The position numbers and the translations under genes are program-made. Source: Streptomyces endocoffeicus (lineage in GTDB: Bacteria > Actinomycetota > Actinomycetes > Streptomycetales > Streptomycetaceae). Taken from it: a DNA stretch of 64,000 nt. Below are positions 48,103 through 55,630 of the stretch, in pieces (the stretch's first letter is position 1; each line of letters begins with the position of its first letter). The stretch is from the NCBI RefSeq assembly GCF_016741935.1, contig NZ_JAERRG010000017.1:1-64000 (forward strand), read 5' to 3'. The notes below the pieces were generated by a model that saw only the letters and a list, made by a program, of their open reading frames with translations, had not been told where the DNA came from and made no database searches.

Positions 48103-49059
48103 TCAGCCTCCGGCGGGGAGCTCGAGCAGATCGGAGAGGTCGGTGAGCATCCGTGTCGCGTCGGGTTCGCGGCCGGTGAAGAGGCGGAAGGCGTCGGCGG
48201 CCTGGAAGACGGCCATGCCGCCGCCGTCCAGGGTGCGGCAGCCGGCCGCGCGGGCGGCTGCCAGCAGCGGGGTCTCCAGCGGGCGGTAGACCACCTCGGC
48301 GACCCACAGTCCGGCCCGCAGCAGCTCCACGGGCAGCGGCAGCCCGGGGTGGGCGGCCATTCCGGTGGGGGTGGCGTGCACCAGCCCGTCGGCGCCGCCG
48401 ACGGCCGCCGGGAGCCCGGCGGGTGCGACGGTACGGACCCGGGCGGCGCCGAACCGTGCCGCCAGCGTCCCGGCGAGCCCGGCGGCCCGTGCCGGATCGG
48501 TGTCGGCCAGCGTCAGCCGGTCGGCGCCGACGGTCAGCAGGGCGTGGGCGACGGCCGAGCCCGCCCCGCCCGCGCCGAGCAGCACGATCTCGCCGGTGGG
48601 CGCGTCGGGCAGACCGCGGGCGAAGGAGCGGGCGAAGCCGGACCCGTCGGTGTTGTGGCCGATGGCCCGGCCGTCCTCGCCGAACACCACCGTGTTGACC
48701 GCGCCGAGCAGCGCGGCGTCCTCCGACAGCCCGTCGAGGTGCCCGATGACCGTCTGCTTGCACGGGTGGGTGATGTTGAGCCCGTCGAAGCCCAGCCGGG
48801 CGGCGGCCCGCACCAGCTCGCCGACCCCGTCCGGGCCGAGCCCCAGCGGATCGATGTCGATCAGGCGGTAGAGGTACCGCAGCCCGTGGCGGTCGGCCTC
48901 GCGCTGGTGGAGGGCGGGGGAGAGGGAGGGGCCCACTCCGGATCCGATCAGCCCGACCAGACAGGACTCCCGCCTCTCCCGGCCCTCCCGCCTCTCCCGG
49001 CCCTCCCGCCCCTCCGGGCCCTCCCGCGCCCCGCGTGACTGCCGCGCACTGCCGCGCAT
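48103..49059 (-). CDS. Quinate/shikimate dehydrogenase (AroE family), catabolic type
   Basis: 318 aa, ATG start. The N-terminal 33 residues are an odd charged extension of REGRER repeats encoded by 18-bp direct repeats; the enzyme proper begins at VGLIGSGVGPSLSPALHQ. Motifs: SLSPALH, NITHPCKQTV with the catalytic Lys, GHNTDGSGF with the catalytic Asp, and nucleotide-binding GAGGAGSAVAHAL. After the second strand the sequence is LADTDP. The acidic residue there is typical of NAD-dependent quinate/shikimate dehydrogenases rather than biosynthetic NADP enzymes. It feeds the QuiC1 enzyme downstream. Confidence 0.9.
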   Translation of the reverse strand: MRGSARQSRGAREGPEGREGRERREGRERRESCLVGLIGSGVGPSLSPALHQREADRHGLRYLYRLIDIDPLGLGPDGVGELVRAAARLGFDGLNITHPCKQTVIGHLDGLSEDAALLGAVNTVVFGEDGRAIGHNTDGSGFARSFARGLPDAPTGEIVLLGAGGAGSAVAHALLTVGADRLTLADTDPARAAGLAGTLAARFGAARVRTVAPAGLPAAVGGADGLVHATPTGMAAHPGLPLPVELLRAGLWVAEVVYRPLETPLLAAARAAGCRTLDGGGMAVFQAADAFRLFTGREPDATRMLTDLSDLLELPAGG

Positions 49060-49090
49060 ACCGGCGGCCTCCCGTCTTCCCGGCTAATGT

Positions 49091-49104
49091 ACGAACTGGT
49101 TCGT
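49091..49104. promoter_or_regulatory. Candidate TetR operator
   Basis: ACGAAC-TG-GTTCGT is a perfect 6+2+6 inverted repeat, extended loosely by flanking TAATGT/TTAGTA. It lies between the divergent dehydrogenase and tetR genes, 31 nt upstream of the dehydrogenase start. Confidence 0.72.
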
Positions 49105-49173
49105 TAGTAGCGTGGACAGTAAAGGCCCAGGACCGCCCTCTTGGGAACCCCCTGGACGTAGAGTGGCCCCAGC

Positions 49174-49821
49174 ATGAGCGATCAGCCGCCGAAGAACAGC
49201 CGTCTCCGCGACGCCGTCCGCACCCAGGCCGAGATCCTGGACGTCGCCACCCGCGAATTCGCCGAACGCGGCTACGCCGGGGCCCGCGTCGACGAGATAG
49301 CCGCCCTCACTCGCACCACCAAGCGGATGATCTACTACTACTTCGGCGGCAAGGAGCAGCTCTACATCAAGGTCCTGGAGCGCGCCTACACCGGCATCCG
49401 CGAGGCCGAACAGGCCGTGGACGTCACCGGTCTGGACCCCGCCGAGGCCATCCGCCACCTGGCCGAGCTGACCTTCGACCACCACACCGAACACGCCGAT
49501 TTCATCCGGCTGGTGTCCATCGAGAACATCCACCGGGCCGAGCACCTGGCCAAGTCCGAGACGCTGGCCAAGGCCGGCACACCGGTGATCGACCTGATCT
49601 CCGGGATCCTCGCCCGCGGCCGGGAGCAGGGCGTCTTCCGGGGCGACGCCGACGCCGTCGACATCCACATGATGATCAGCTCATTCGCCGTCTTCCCGGT
49701 GGCCAACCAGCACACCTTCGGCACCCTCTTCGGCCGCGACCCCCTGGACCCGGGGCGCCGCGCCCACTACCGCCGGATGGTCGGCGACATGGTCGTCGCC
49801 TACCTCCGCGCCGGGTCCTGA
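49174..49821 (+). CDS. TetR family regulator of the quinate/shikimate operon
   Basis: 215 aa, ATG start. N-terminal TetR HTH (about 17-65: AEILDVATREFAERGYAGARVDEIA, then TTKRMIYYYFGGKEQLY). The C-terminal ligand-binding half contains HHTEHADFIRLVSIENIHRAEHL, a pattern found in TetR regulators of aromatic-acid and quinate catabolism. It diverges from the dehydrogenase gene with a palindromic operator between them, so it probably represses both until an intermediate accumulates. Confidence 0.9.
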   Translation: MSDQPPKNSRLRDAVRTQAEILDVATREFAERGYAGARVDEIAALTRTTKRMIYYYFGGKEQLYIKVLERAYTGIREAEQAVDVTGLDPAEAIRHLAELTFDHHTEHADFIRLVSIENIHRAEHLAKSETLAKAGTPVIDLISGILARGREQGVFRGDADAVDIHMMISSFAVFPVANQHTFGTLFGRDPLDPGRRAHYRRMVGDMVVAYLRAGS

Positions 49822-49861
49822 ACCGTACGGTGCGGGACCCGGCGCGACGGGGCGGGACGGC

Positions 49862-52453
49862 TCAGGACGGCATCGCGAGCTCGAACCAGACGACCTTGCC
49901 CGTGGACAGCCGGGTCGCGCCCCAGCGCCGCGCCATCCGGTTCACCAGATACAGCCCGCGCCCGCCCTCGTCGGACGGCCGGGCCTGGCGCAGCCGCGGC
50001 AGCTGCGGCACATCGTCGCCGACCTCGCAGCGCAGGACGTCCGTGCGCAGCAGCCGCAGCGTGATGGGCCGCTCCGCGTAGCGCACCGCGTTCGTCACCA
50101 CCTCGCTGACCAGCAGCTCCACCGCGTCCGTCAGGTCCTCCAGGTCCCAGCGGGCCAGCGCCCGGCGGGCCAGCCGGCGCGCCTGCCCGGCGGTCTGCGC
50201 CTTCGGGTCCAGGAACCAGTACGCGACATCGCTGGGCGCGATGCCCTCGAACCGGGCCGCGAGCAGCGCCACGTCGTCGTCGCGGTCGCCGGGGCCGAGC
50301 ATGTCCAGCACCTCGTCGCACAGCGGCTCCAGCGGCGGCGGGTTGGGGCCGGTGAGCCGGGCGGTGGCGGTCAGCCGCTCCCGCAGCTGCTCGATCCCGG
50401 TCCACACATCGCGCATCCGCGACTCGACCAGACCGTCGGTGTAGAGCATCAGGGTGGCCCCGGCCGGGGCGTCCAGCTCGACCGCCTCGAAGTCGACACC
50501 GCCGACCCCGATCGGCGCCCCCGGCGGCACCCGCAGCACCTCGGCGCGGCCGCCCCGGTGCAGCAGGAGCGGCGGCGGATGGCCCGCGTTGGCCACCACG
50601 ATGCGGTGCGCGACGGGGTCGTAGACCGCGTACAGGCAGGTGGCCATGCGGTCGGTGCCCAGCCGCTGGGCCTGCTCGTCCAGGTGGTGCAGCACCTCCT
50701 GCGGCGGCAGATCGAGTCCGGCGAGGGTCTGCGCGGTGGTGCGCAGCTGGCCCATGATCGCGGCGGAGGTCATCGAATGGCCCATCACATCGCCGACCAC
50801 CAGCGCCACCCGGTTGCCCGGCAGCGGGATCGCGTCGTACCAGTCGCCGCCGACCCGCGCGGTCTCGGCCGCGGGCAGATAGCGGCTGGCCAGCCGGACG
50901 CCGGTGGGCTGCGGCAGCGAGTCGGGCAGCATGGTGCGCTGGAGCTCGTCCGCGATGTACACCTCGCGCCCGTACAGCACCGCCTTGTCGACGCCGAGCG
51001 CGGTGTGGGTGGCCAGCTGGGCGGCCACCAGCAGATCGTCCGGTTCGAACGGCGGCCGGTCCGGGCGGCGTACGAAGACGGCCGCGCCGATCACCCGGCG
51101 GCGGCCGCGCAGCGGCGCCAGCACGGTGCGCTGACCGGTCGCCACCGACGGCCCCTCGCCGAGCAGTTCCGGCAGCGCGGCACGGGCGGCCTGCGAGTCG
51201 CCGAACACCGGCCGCACCCCGCGCAGCACCTCGGCCAGCGGACCGCCCGCCTCCACCTCGCACAGCTCGGCGGCCGGGCCGCCGCCCACGGCGGGCGACA
51301 GATCCGGCTGGGAGGGCAGCAGCGACAGCCGGCCGCTCTCGGTGTCCGGGTCCAGCGGGATCCGGTCGGTGCGGCGCAGCCGCAGCACCACCGGGCCGAC
51401 CGGGCGCTCGTCGCCGACCGGCAGCGGATCGCGCAGATAGACCAGGATCGCGTCGGCGAAGGTGGGCACGGTGGCCCGGCACAGGCCCAGCACGATCTCG
51501 TCCAGGTCGATGCCCCGGGCGATCCGGCGGGTAGCGGCCCCCACGAACCGCAGCCGGTCGCCGCCCCGGTCCCGCGCGATGGCCGCCTCGGCGGCCGCGG
51601 TGCCGCCCGCGGGCGGCACCGCGGGCACTCCGCCCTCCGGCGCGCTGTAGGCGACCTCACCCGCCGTGGCGGCCGCCGCGTGAGCCTCGCCAGAGCCGGC
51701 CGCCGCGTGGGCCTCGCCGGACCCGGCCGCCGCGTGGGCCTCGCCAGGCCCGGCCGCCGTATGGGCCTCGCCGGACCCGGCCGCCGCGTGGGCCTCGCCG
51801 GGCCCGGCCGCCGTATGGGCCTCGCCGGGCCGCTCCGGATGCTCGCCCGCGCCGGTGCCCCGGCGCGCCGCTCCCCGGCCGCGCCCGTCGCCCTGGGCGG
51901 CCGGGGGCTGCTCGTCGGGGCCGGTGCCGCCGTTCGCCCCCGGCCGGCGCGACGCGCCTCTTGCGGCATTGCGATCCGCGTCCCACACAGGCTCGCCCTC
52001 CGGTGTGCCGTGCTCCGGCTGCGCCGGGTGCTCGCTCTCCGCCGTGTTCCGGCGCTCCCTGCCTCCACCACCGCGCGCCGCGGCGGCGCCACCCCGCCCG
52101 TCCGCCCCGTCCGCCCCGTCCGCGCCGTTCCTGCCGCGGCCACGGCGCGCGGGGCCCGTCCGGTCGGCGCCCTCGCCGCGCTCGGGGGCGGCGCCGCGCC
52201 CTCTGGCGCGGGGCGCGGGCTCCCCGGCCGGACCCGGGGGCCCGTCGTGCGCCGCCGGTGCGGCGGGCCCGTCCGTGGGGCAGGCCGGACGCGGGCGGCC
52301 GTCGCCCGGCTCCTGGCCGGGGGCAGCCGTCTGCCGCACGGCGGTCCGCGGGTCCGGGACCGCGCCGTGCGCGTCGTCGGGCGCGGCCGCGCCCGGGGCG
52401 GCGGCAGAGGTGGCCGCCTGCCGCCTGTTGTGGGAGGTGGGGTGCTCCGTCAC
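49862..52453 (-). CDS. SpoIIE-type PP2C phosphatase with GAF and C-terminal anti-sigma-factor-like ATPase domain
   Basis: 863 aa from GTG 52453. The first about 270 residues are disordered and charged, including six 9-residue GEAHAAAGS-type repeats. A GAF domain spans about 300-480 (FVGAATRRIARGIDLDEIV). The SpoIIE phosphatase is at about 495-705: YIADELQRTMLPDSLPQP, then GGDWYDAIPL, VVGDVMGHS, NAGHPPPLLL and the metal-binding DDDVALLA. The HATPase_c domain is at about 735-863 (LLVSEVVTNAVRYA, GRGLYLVNRMA). Such proteins act in partner-switching control of sigma factors through anti-anti-sigma dephosphorylation. The cognate partners are not visible in the window. Confidence 0.92.
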   Translation of the reverse strand: MTEHPTSHNRRQAATSAAAPGAAAPDDAHGAVPDPRTAVRQTAAPGQEPGDGRPRPACPTDGPAAPAAHDGPPGPAGEPAPRARGRGAAPERGEGADRTGPARRGRGRNGADGADGADGRGGAAAARGGGGRERRNTAESEHPAQPEHGTPEGEPVWDADRNAARGASRRPGANGGTGPDEQPPAAQGDGRGRGAARRGTGAGEHPERPGEAHTAAGPGEAHAAAGSGEAHTAAGPGEAHAAAGSGEAHAAAGSGEAHAAAATAGEVAYSAPEGGVPAVPPAGGTAAAEAAIARDRGGDRLRFVGAATRRIARGIDLDEIVLGLCRATVPTFADAILVYLRDPLPVGDERPVGPVVLRLRRTDRIPLDPDTESGRLSLLPSQPDLSPAVGGGPAAELCEVEAGGPLAEVLRGVRPVFGDSQAARAALPELLGEGPSVATGQRTVLAPLRGRRRVIGAAVFVRRPDRPPFEPDDLLVAAQLATHTALGVDKAVLYGREVYIADELQRTMLPDSLPQPTGVRLASRYLPAAETARVGGDWYDAIPLPGNRVALVVGDVMGHSMTSAAIMGQLRTTAQTLAGLDLPPQEVLHHLDEQAQRLGTDRMATCLYAVYDPVAHRIVVANAGHPPPLLLHRGGRAEVLRVPPGAPIGVGGVDFEAVELDAPAGATLMLYTDGLVESRMRDVWTGIEQLRERLTATARLTGPNPPPLEPLCDEVLDMLGPGDRDDDVALLAARFEGIAPSDVAYWFLDPKAQTAGQARRLARRALARWDLEDLTDAVELLVSEVVTNAVRYAERPITLRLLRTDVLRCEVGDDVPQLPRLRQARPSDEGGRGLYLVNRMARRWGATRLSTGKVVWFELAMPS
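51684..51836 (-). repeat. 27-bp tandem repeats inside the SpoIIE-type phosphatase gene
   Basis: Five complete 27-bp units (51684-51818) and a partial one, differing at one to three bases, encode alternating GEAHTAAGP and GEAHAAAGS. They are in frame. Confidence 0.9.
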
Positions 52454-52510
52454 GCGTGGGTTTCCATCCGTCCGGGGCCGTGCGCCCGCGTCTCGCGGGC
52501 GCACCGAGTG

Positions 52511-53230
52511 TCAGGCACGTCGTCGGCAGTTCAGATAGAGCTGGATCTCGGGTGGTACGTCCGTGCTGGCCGGGGCGTACGCGTGCGAGTCCTCCCCGGC
52601 GATCTCGAAGCCCGCATCGCGGACGGCCTGGCGCAGCTCGTCCCGCAGATAACCGGATACCCGGACCGAGTTGCCGAGGAACGGAATGGGGAAGTCGTCG
52701 ATGTCCGCCTCCACCATGGCGAGCCCCAGCAGCCCCCCGGGTCTTAAGCCGGCGTGCAGGGTCCGGAGCGCGTACGGGATCTCCGGGCGGGGCAGCAGCA
52801 GCAGTGTGAAGTAGGCGGCGATGCCGTCGAAGGGGCCGAGCTCCCGGGGGCCTCCGGGGCCGTACCGGCCGCCCACCCGCAGATCGACGATGTCCACATG
52901 GTGGAAGGTGGCCTCCGGCACATTGTCCCGGGCCAGCTTGAGCATCCCCGGGGAGATGTCGATCCCGACCACCTCGTGCCCCGCGTCGACCAGCTGACGG
53001 GCCGTGGGCAGGCCCGTGCCGCAGCCGACATCGAGCACCCGGGAGCCGGGCGGAAGCGTTTCGGCCAGCCAGCGGCCGGCGTCGAGCTGGCCCTCCTTGT
53101 GCGGAAAGGCGTCGTCGTAGCGGTCGCCGATGTGGTCGAAGGCTTCCGCCTGACCGCTGCGGTCCAGTGCGAGGCGGTCGAAGTCCTCGTAGCCCTCGTA
53201 ACCGTCCCCTTGCTCGTCCTCACCGCTCAC
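52511..53230 (-). CDS. Class I SAM-dependent methyltransferase
   Basis: 239 aa from GTG 53230, preceded by AAGGGG; an ATG at 53251 without a clear site is an alternative. SAM-binding motif I is VLDVGCGTGLPTARQLVDAG (about 69-88), motif II is EVVGIDISPGML, followed by ATFHHVDIVDL. The post-motif YALRTLHAGLRPGGLLGLAMV is typical of the UbiE/Methyltransf_25 group. The acceptor is unknown. The N-terminal 30 residues are acidic. Confidence 0.88.
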   Translation of the reverse strand: MSGEDEQGDGYEGYEDFDRLALDRSGQAEAFDHIGDRYDDAFPHKEGQLDAGRWLAETLPPGSRVLDVGCGTGLPTARQLVDAGHEVVGIDISPGMLKLARDNVPEATFHHVDIVDLRVGGRYGPGGPRELGPFDGIAAYFTLLLLPRPEIPYALRTLHAGLRPGGLLGLAMVEADIDDFPIPFLGNSVRVSGYLRDELRQAVRDAGFEIAGEDSHAYAPASTDVPPEIQLYLNCRRRA

Positions 53231-53363
53231 GACCCGCCCCTTCTGTGACATTACGTCAGATCTTGCGCATCGCCCGTGACTTGCGCCGGCGTCTGGCTGT
53301 CCCGCATGGGCAGTGTTCCGGACGACGATCCTACGTTTGAAACACTGGGACACGACAAGAGGT

Positions 53364-54065
53364 TCATGACCTCGAGTGTGCCGAGGTGTGCTTCTTGTCC
53401 GTACGGCCCCAGTCCGCCGGAAGCGCGGGCACGGACCACGTGGGGTCGGGCCGCCAGTTCTCCCATCCGTCCCGGAAGGGCGCTTCCCAGGACTCGATGG
53501 CCGCCGTGGCCGCCCGCCCCGCGGCCCGGACCCGCTCCGCCTGCTCGGGACCCATCAGCCCGGCCCGCTGCGCCTGCGCGAACTCGTCCTCGTCCTTCCA
53601 TTCCCAGCTGCGGTCGGCGTAGACCGCGATGTCCAGGAAGTGGTCCTCGGAGTCCACTCCGCGGTCCCAGCGGACCAGCGGCTCCTCCAGGTTCACGTAC
53701 CAGTTCCGGAATCGCCAGCCATGGTCCCAGAACAGCCACACCGACCACGGCTCGCCGGGCCGGGCCAGCTTCAGCACACCGGTGCCGAACCACTGGGACC
53801 GCGCGGTGGTCCGCGGCTTGGTGTACCGGGTGGACAGCGGCTCGTGGTGCACCGAGGTGCCGTCGGTGAGCTGCGGCTTGACGCAGACGGTGCCGGGGGC
53901 GAGCCAGACGGCGAGCAGCTCCGCGGTGTCCTCGACGACGGTCACGGGACGGCAGATGTGGATGACGTCGGAGGCGTTGGCCCGATAACGCCACATGATG
54001 TGGTCGCCCGGTGCCCACCGGGCGGTGTCCGCCGTTCCCGTCGTCTCCACGATGTCCGCTGTCAT
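53364..54065 (-). CDS. DUF402 family protein
   Basis: 233 aa. The DUF402/FomD-like beta-barrel is at about 15-165: WAPGDHIMWRYRAN, then WRFRNWYVNLEEPLVRWDRGVDSEDHFLDIAVYADRSWEWKDE across about 118-160, where the conserved Asp and Glu residues bind a divalent metal. Family members studied elsewhere are nucleotide di/triphosphate or CMP-linked hydrolases; the substrate here is not known. The C-terminal helical region is about 165-215. Confidence 0.88.
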   Translation of the reverse strand: MTADIVETTGTADTARWAPGDHIMWRYRANASDVIHICRPVTVVEDTAELLAVWLAPGTVCVKPQLTDGTSVHHEPLSTRYTKPRTTARSQWFGTGVLKLARPGEPWSVWLFWDHGWRFRNWYVNLEEPLVRWDRGVDSEDHFLDIAVYADRSWEWKDEDEFAQAQRAGLMGPEQAERVRAAGRAATAAIESWEAPFRDGWENWRPDPTWSVPALPADWGRTDKKHTSAHSRS

Positions 54066-54133
54066 GAGCAGATCTTAGGTGCGCACGGGCCGCGACGCCG
54101 TGACCTATGACGCAACCGGGGGCCAACGCCCGG

Positions 54134-55552
54134 CTAAGGATGTGTCATGCGCAGGACGTCAAGCGCCTCGTCCAACTGGTCGAGCGTCAGCAGTCCGCGC
54201 TCCACATAGCCGGACTCCAGCACCACCTCGCGGATCGTCTTGCGCTCCGCCAGCGACCGCTTGGCCACCTTCGCCGCCTCCTCGTAGCCGAGGTAGCGGT
54301 TGAGCGGGGTGACGACGGACGGCGAGGACTCCGCGTACTCCCGGGCCCGCTCGGCGTTGGCGGTGATCCCGTCGATCGTGCGGTCCGCGAGCAGCCGCGA
54401 GACATTGGTCAGCAGCCGGATCGACTCCAGCAGATTCTTGGCGATCACCGGGAGCATCACATTGAGCTCGAAGTTCCCGGCGGCCCCGGCCGTGGCGACG
54501 GTGGTGTCATTGCCGGTGACCTGCGCCGCGACCATCAGCGTGGCCTCGGGGATCACCGGGTTGACCTTCCCGGGCATGATCGACGAGCCGGGCTGGAGAT
54601 CGGGCAGCGCGATCTCGGCGAGCCCGGTGCGCGGGCCCGACGCCATCCAGCGCAGATCGTTGGCGATCTTGGTGAGGCCGACCGCGATCGTCCGCAGCTG
54701 CCCGGACGTCTCGACCAGCCCGTCCCGCGCGCCCTGTGCCTCGAAGTGGTCCCGGGCCTCGGTCAGCGGCAGCCCGGTGGCGCGGGTCAGCTCGGCGATG
54801 ACGGCGGCGGCGAACCCGGGCGGGGTGTTGATCCCGGTGCCCACCGCCGTCCCGCCCAGCGGCAGCTCGGCCAGCCGGGGGAGCGAGGCGCGCAGCCGCT
54901 CGATCCCGTACCGCACCTGGGCCGCGTAGCCGCCGAACTCCTGACCGAGGGTCACCGGAGTGGCGTCCATCAGATGGGTCCGCCCCGCCTTGACCACCTC
55001 GGCGAACTCGGCGGCCTTGCGCTCCAGCGCCTCCGCCAGATGGGCCAGGGCCGGGATCAGATCGCCGGTGACGGCCGCGGTGGCCGCGATGTGGATGGAG
55101 GACGGGAAGACGTCGTTGGAGGACTGGCTGGCGTTGACGTGGTCATTGGGGTGCACCGGGCGGCCCAGGCGGTCGCTCGCCAGGGTGGCCAGCACCTCGT
55201 TGGTGTTCATATTGGACGAGGTGCCGGAGCCGGTCTGGAAGACGTCCACCGGGAAGTGGTCGTCCCAGCGGCCCTCGGCGACCTCGGCCGCCGCCTCCGA
55301 GATCGCCCCCGCGACGTCCTTGTCCACCACGCCCAGCTCGGCGTTGACCAGGGCGGCCGCGCCCTTGATCCGGGCCAGCGCCTGGATGTGCGCCCGCTCC
55401 AGACGCTGCCCGCTGACGGGGAAGTTCTCCACCGCCCGCTGGGTCTGGGCGCGCCACTTGGCGTGCGCGGGCACCCTGACCTCTCCCATCGAGTCGTGCT
55501 CGACGCGGTAGCCCTCCTGGGGGCTGTCGTCGCGGTGGCTCTCGTCGGTCAT
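54134..55552 (-). CDS. fumC: Class II fumarate hydratase
   Basis: 472 aa from ATG 55552, with GGAGG 8 nt upstream. Iron-independent fumarase that interconverts fumarate and malate. Motifs: SGTSSNMNTNEV, NDHVNASQSSNDVFP, KAGRTHLMDATPV, and the signature loop GSSIMPGKVNPVIPE with the catalytic Ser. Its length fits FumC. A class I fumarase lies 5 kb away at 60255, so the organism has both iron-sulfur and stable forms. Confidence 0.96.
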   Translation of the reverse strand: MTDESHRDDSPQEGYRVEHDSMGEVRVPAHAKWRAQTQRAVENFPVSGQRLERAHIQALARIKGAAALVNAELGVVDKDVAGAISEAAAEVAEGRWDDHFPVDVFQTGSGTSSNMNTNEVLATLASDRLGRPVHPNDHVNASQSSNDVFPSSIHIAATAAVTGDLIPALAHLAEALERKAAEFAEVVKAGRTHLMDATPVTLGQEFGGYAAQVRYGIERLRASLPRLAELPLGGTAVGTGINTPPGFAAAVIAELTRATGLPLTEARDHFEAQGARDGLVETSGQLRTIAVGLTKIANDLRWMASGPRTGLAEIALPDLQPGSSIMPGKVNPVIPEATLMVAAQVTGNDTTVATAGAAGNFELNVMLPVIAKNLLESIRLLTNVSRLLADRTIDGITANAERAREYAESSPSVVTPLNRYLGYEEAAKVAKRSLAERKTIREVVLESGYVERGLLTLDQLDEALDVLRMTHP

Positions 55553-55630
55553 GGGGACACCTCCGTCCAGCACAGCGTCTTCACGCCACGCCGTGTTCCC
55601 GCGCCCGCTGAGCCGGACTGGTGAGCCCGG

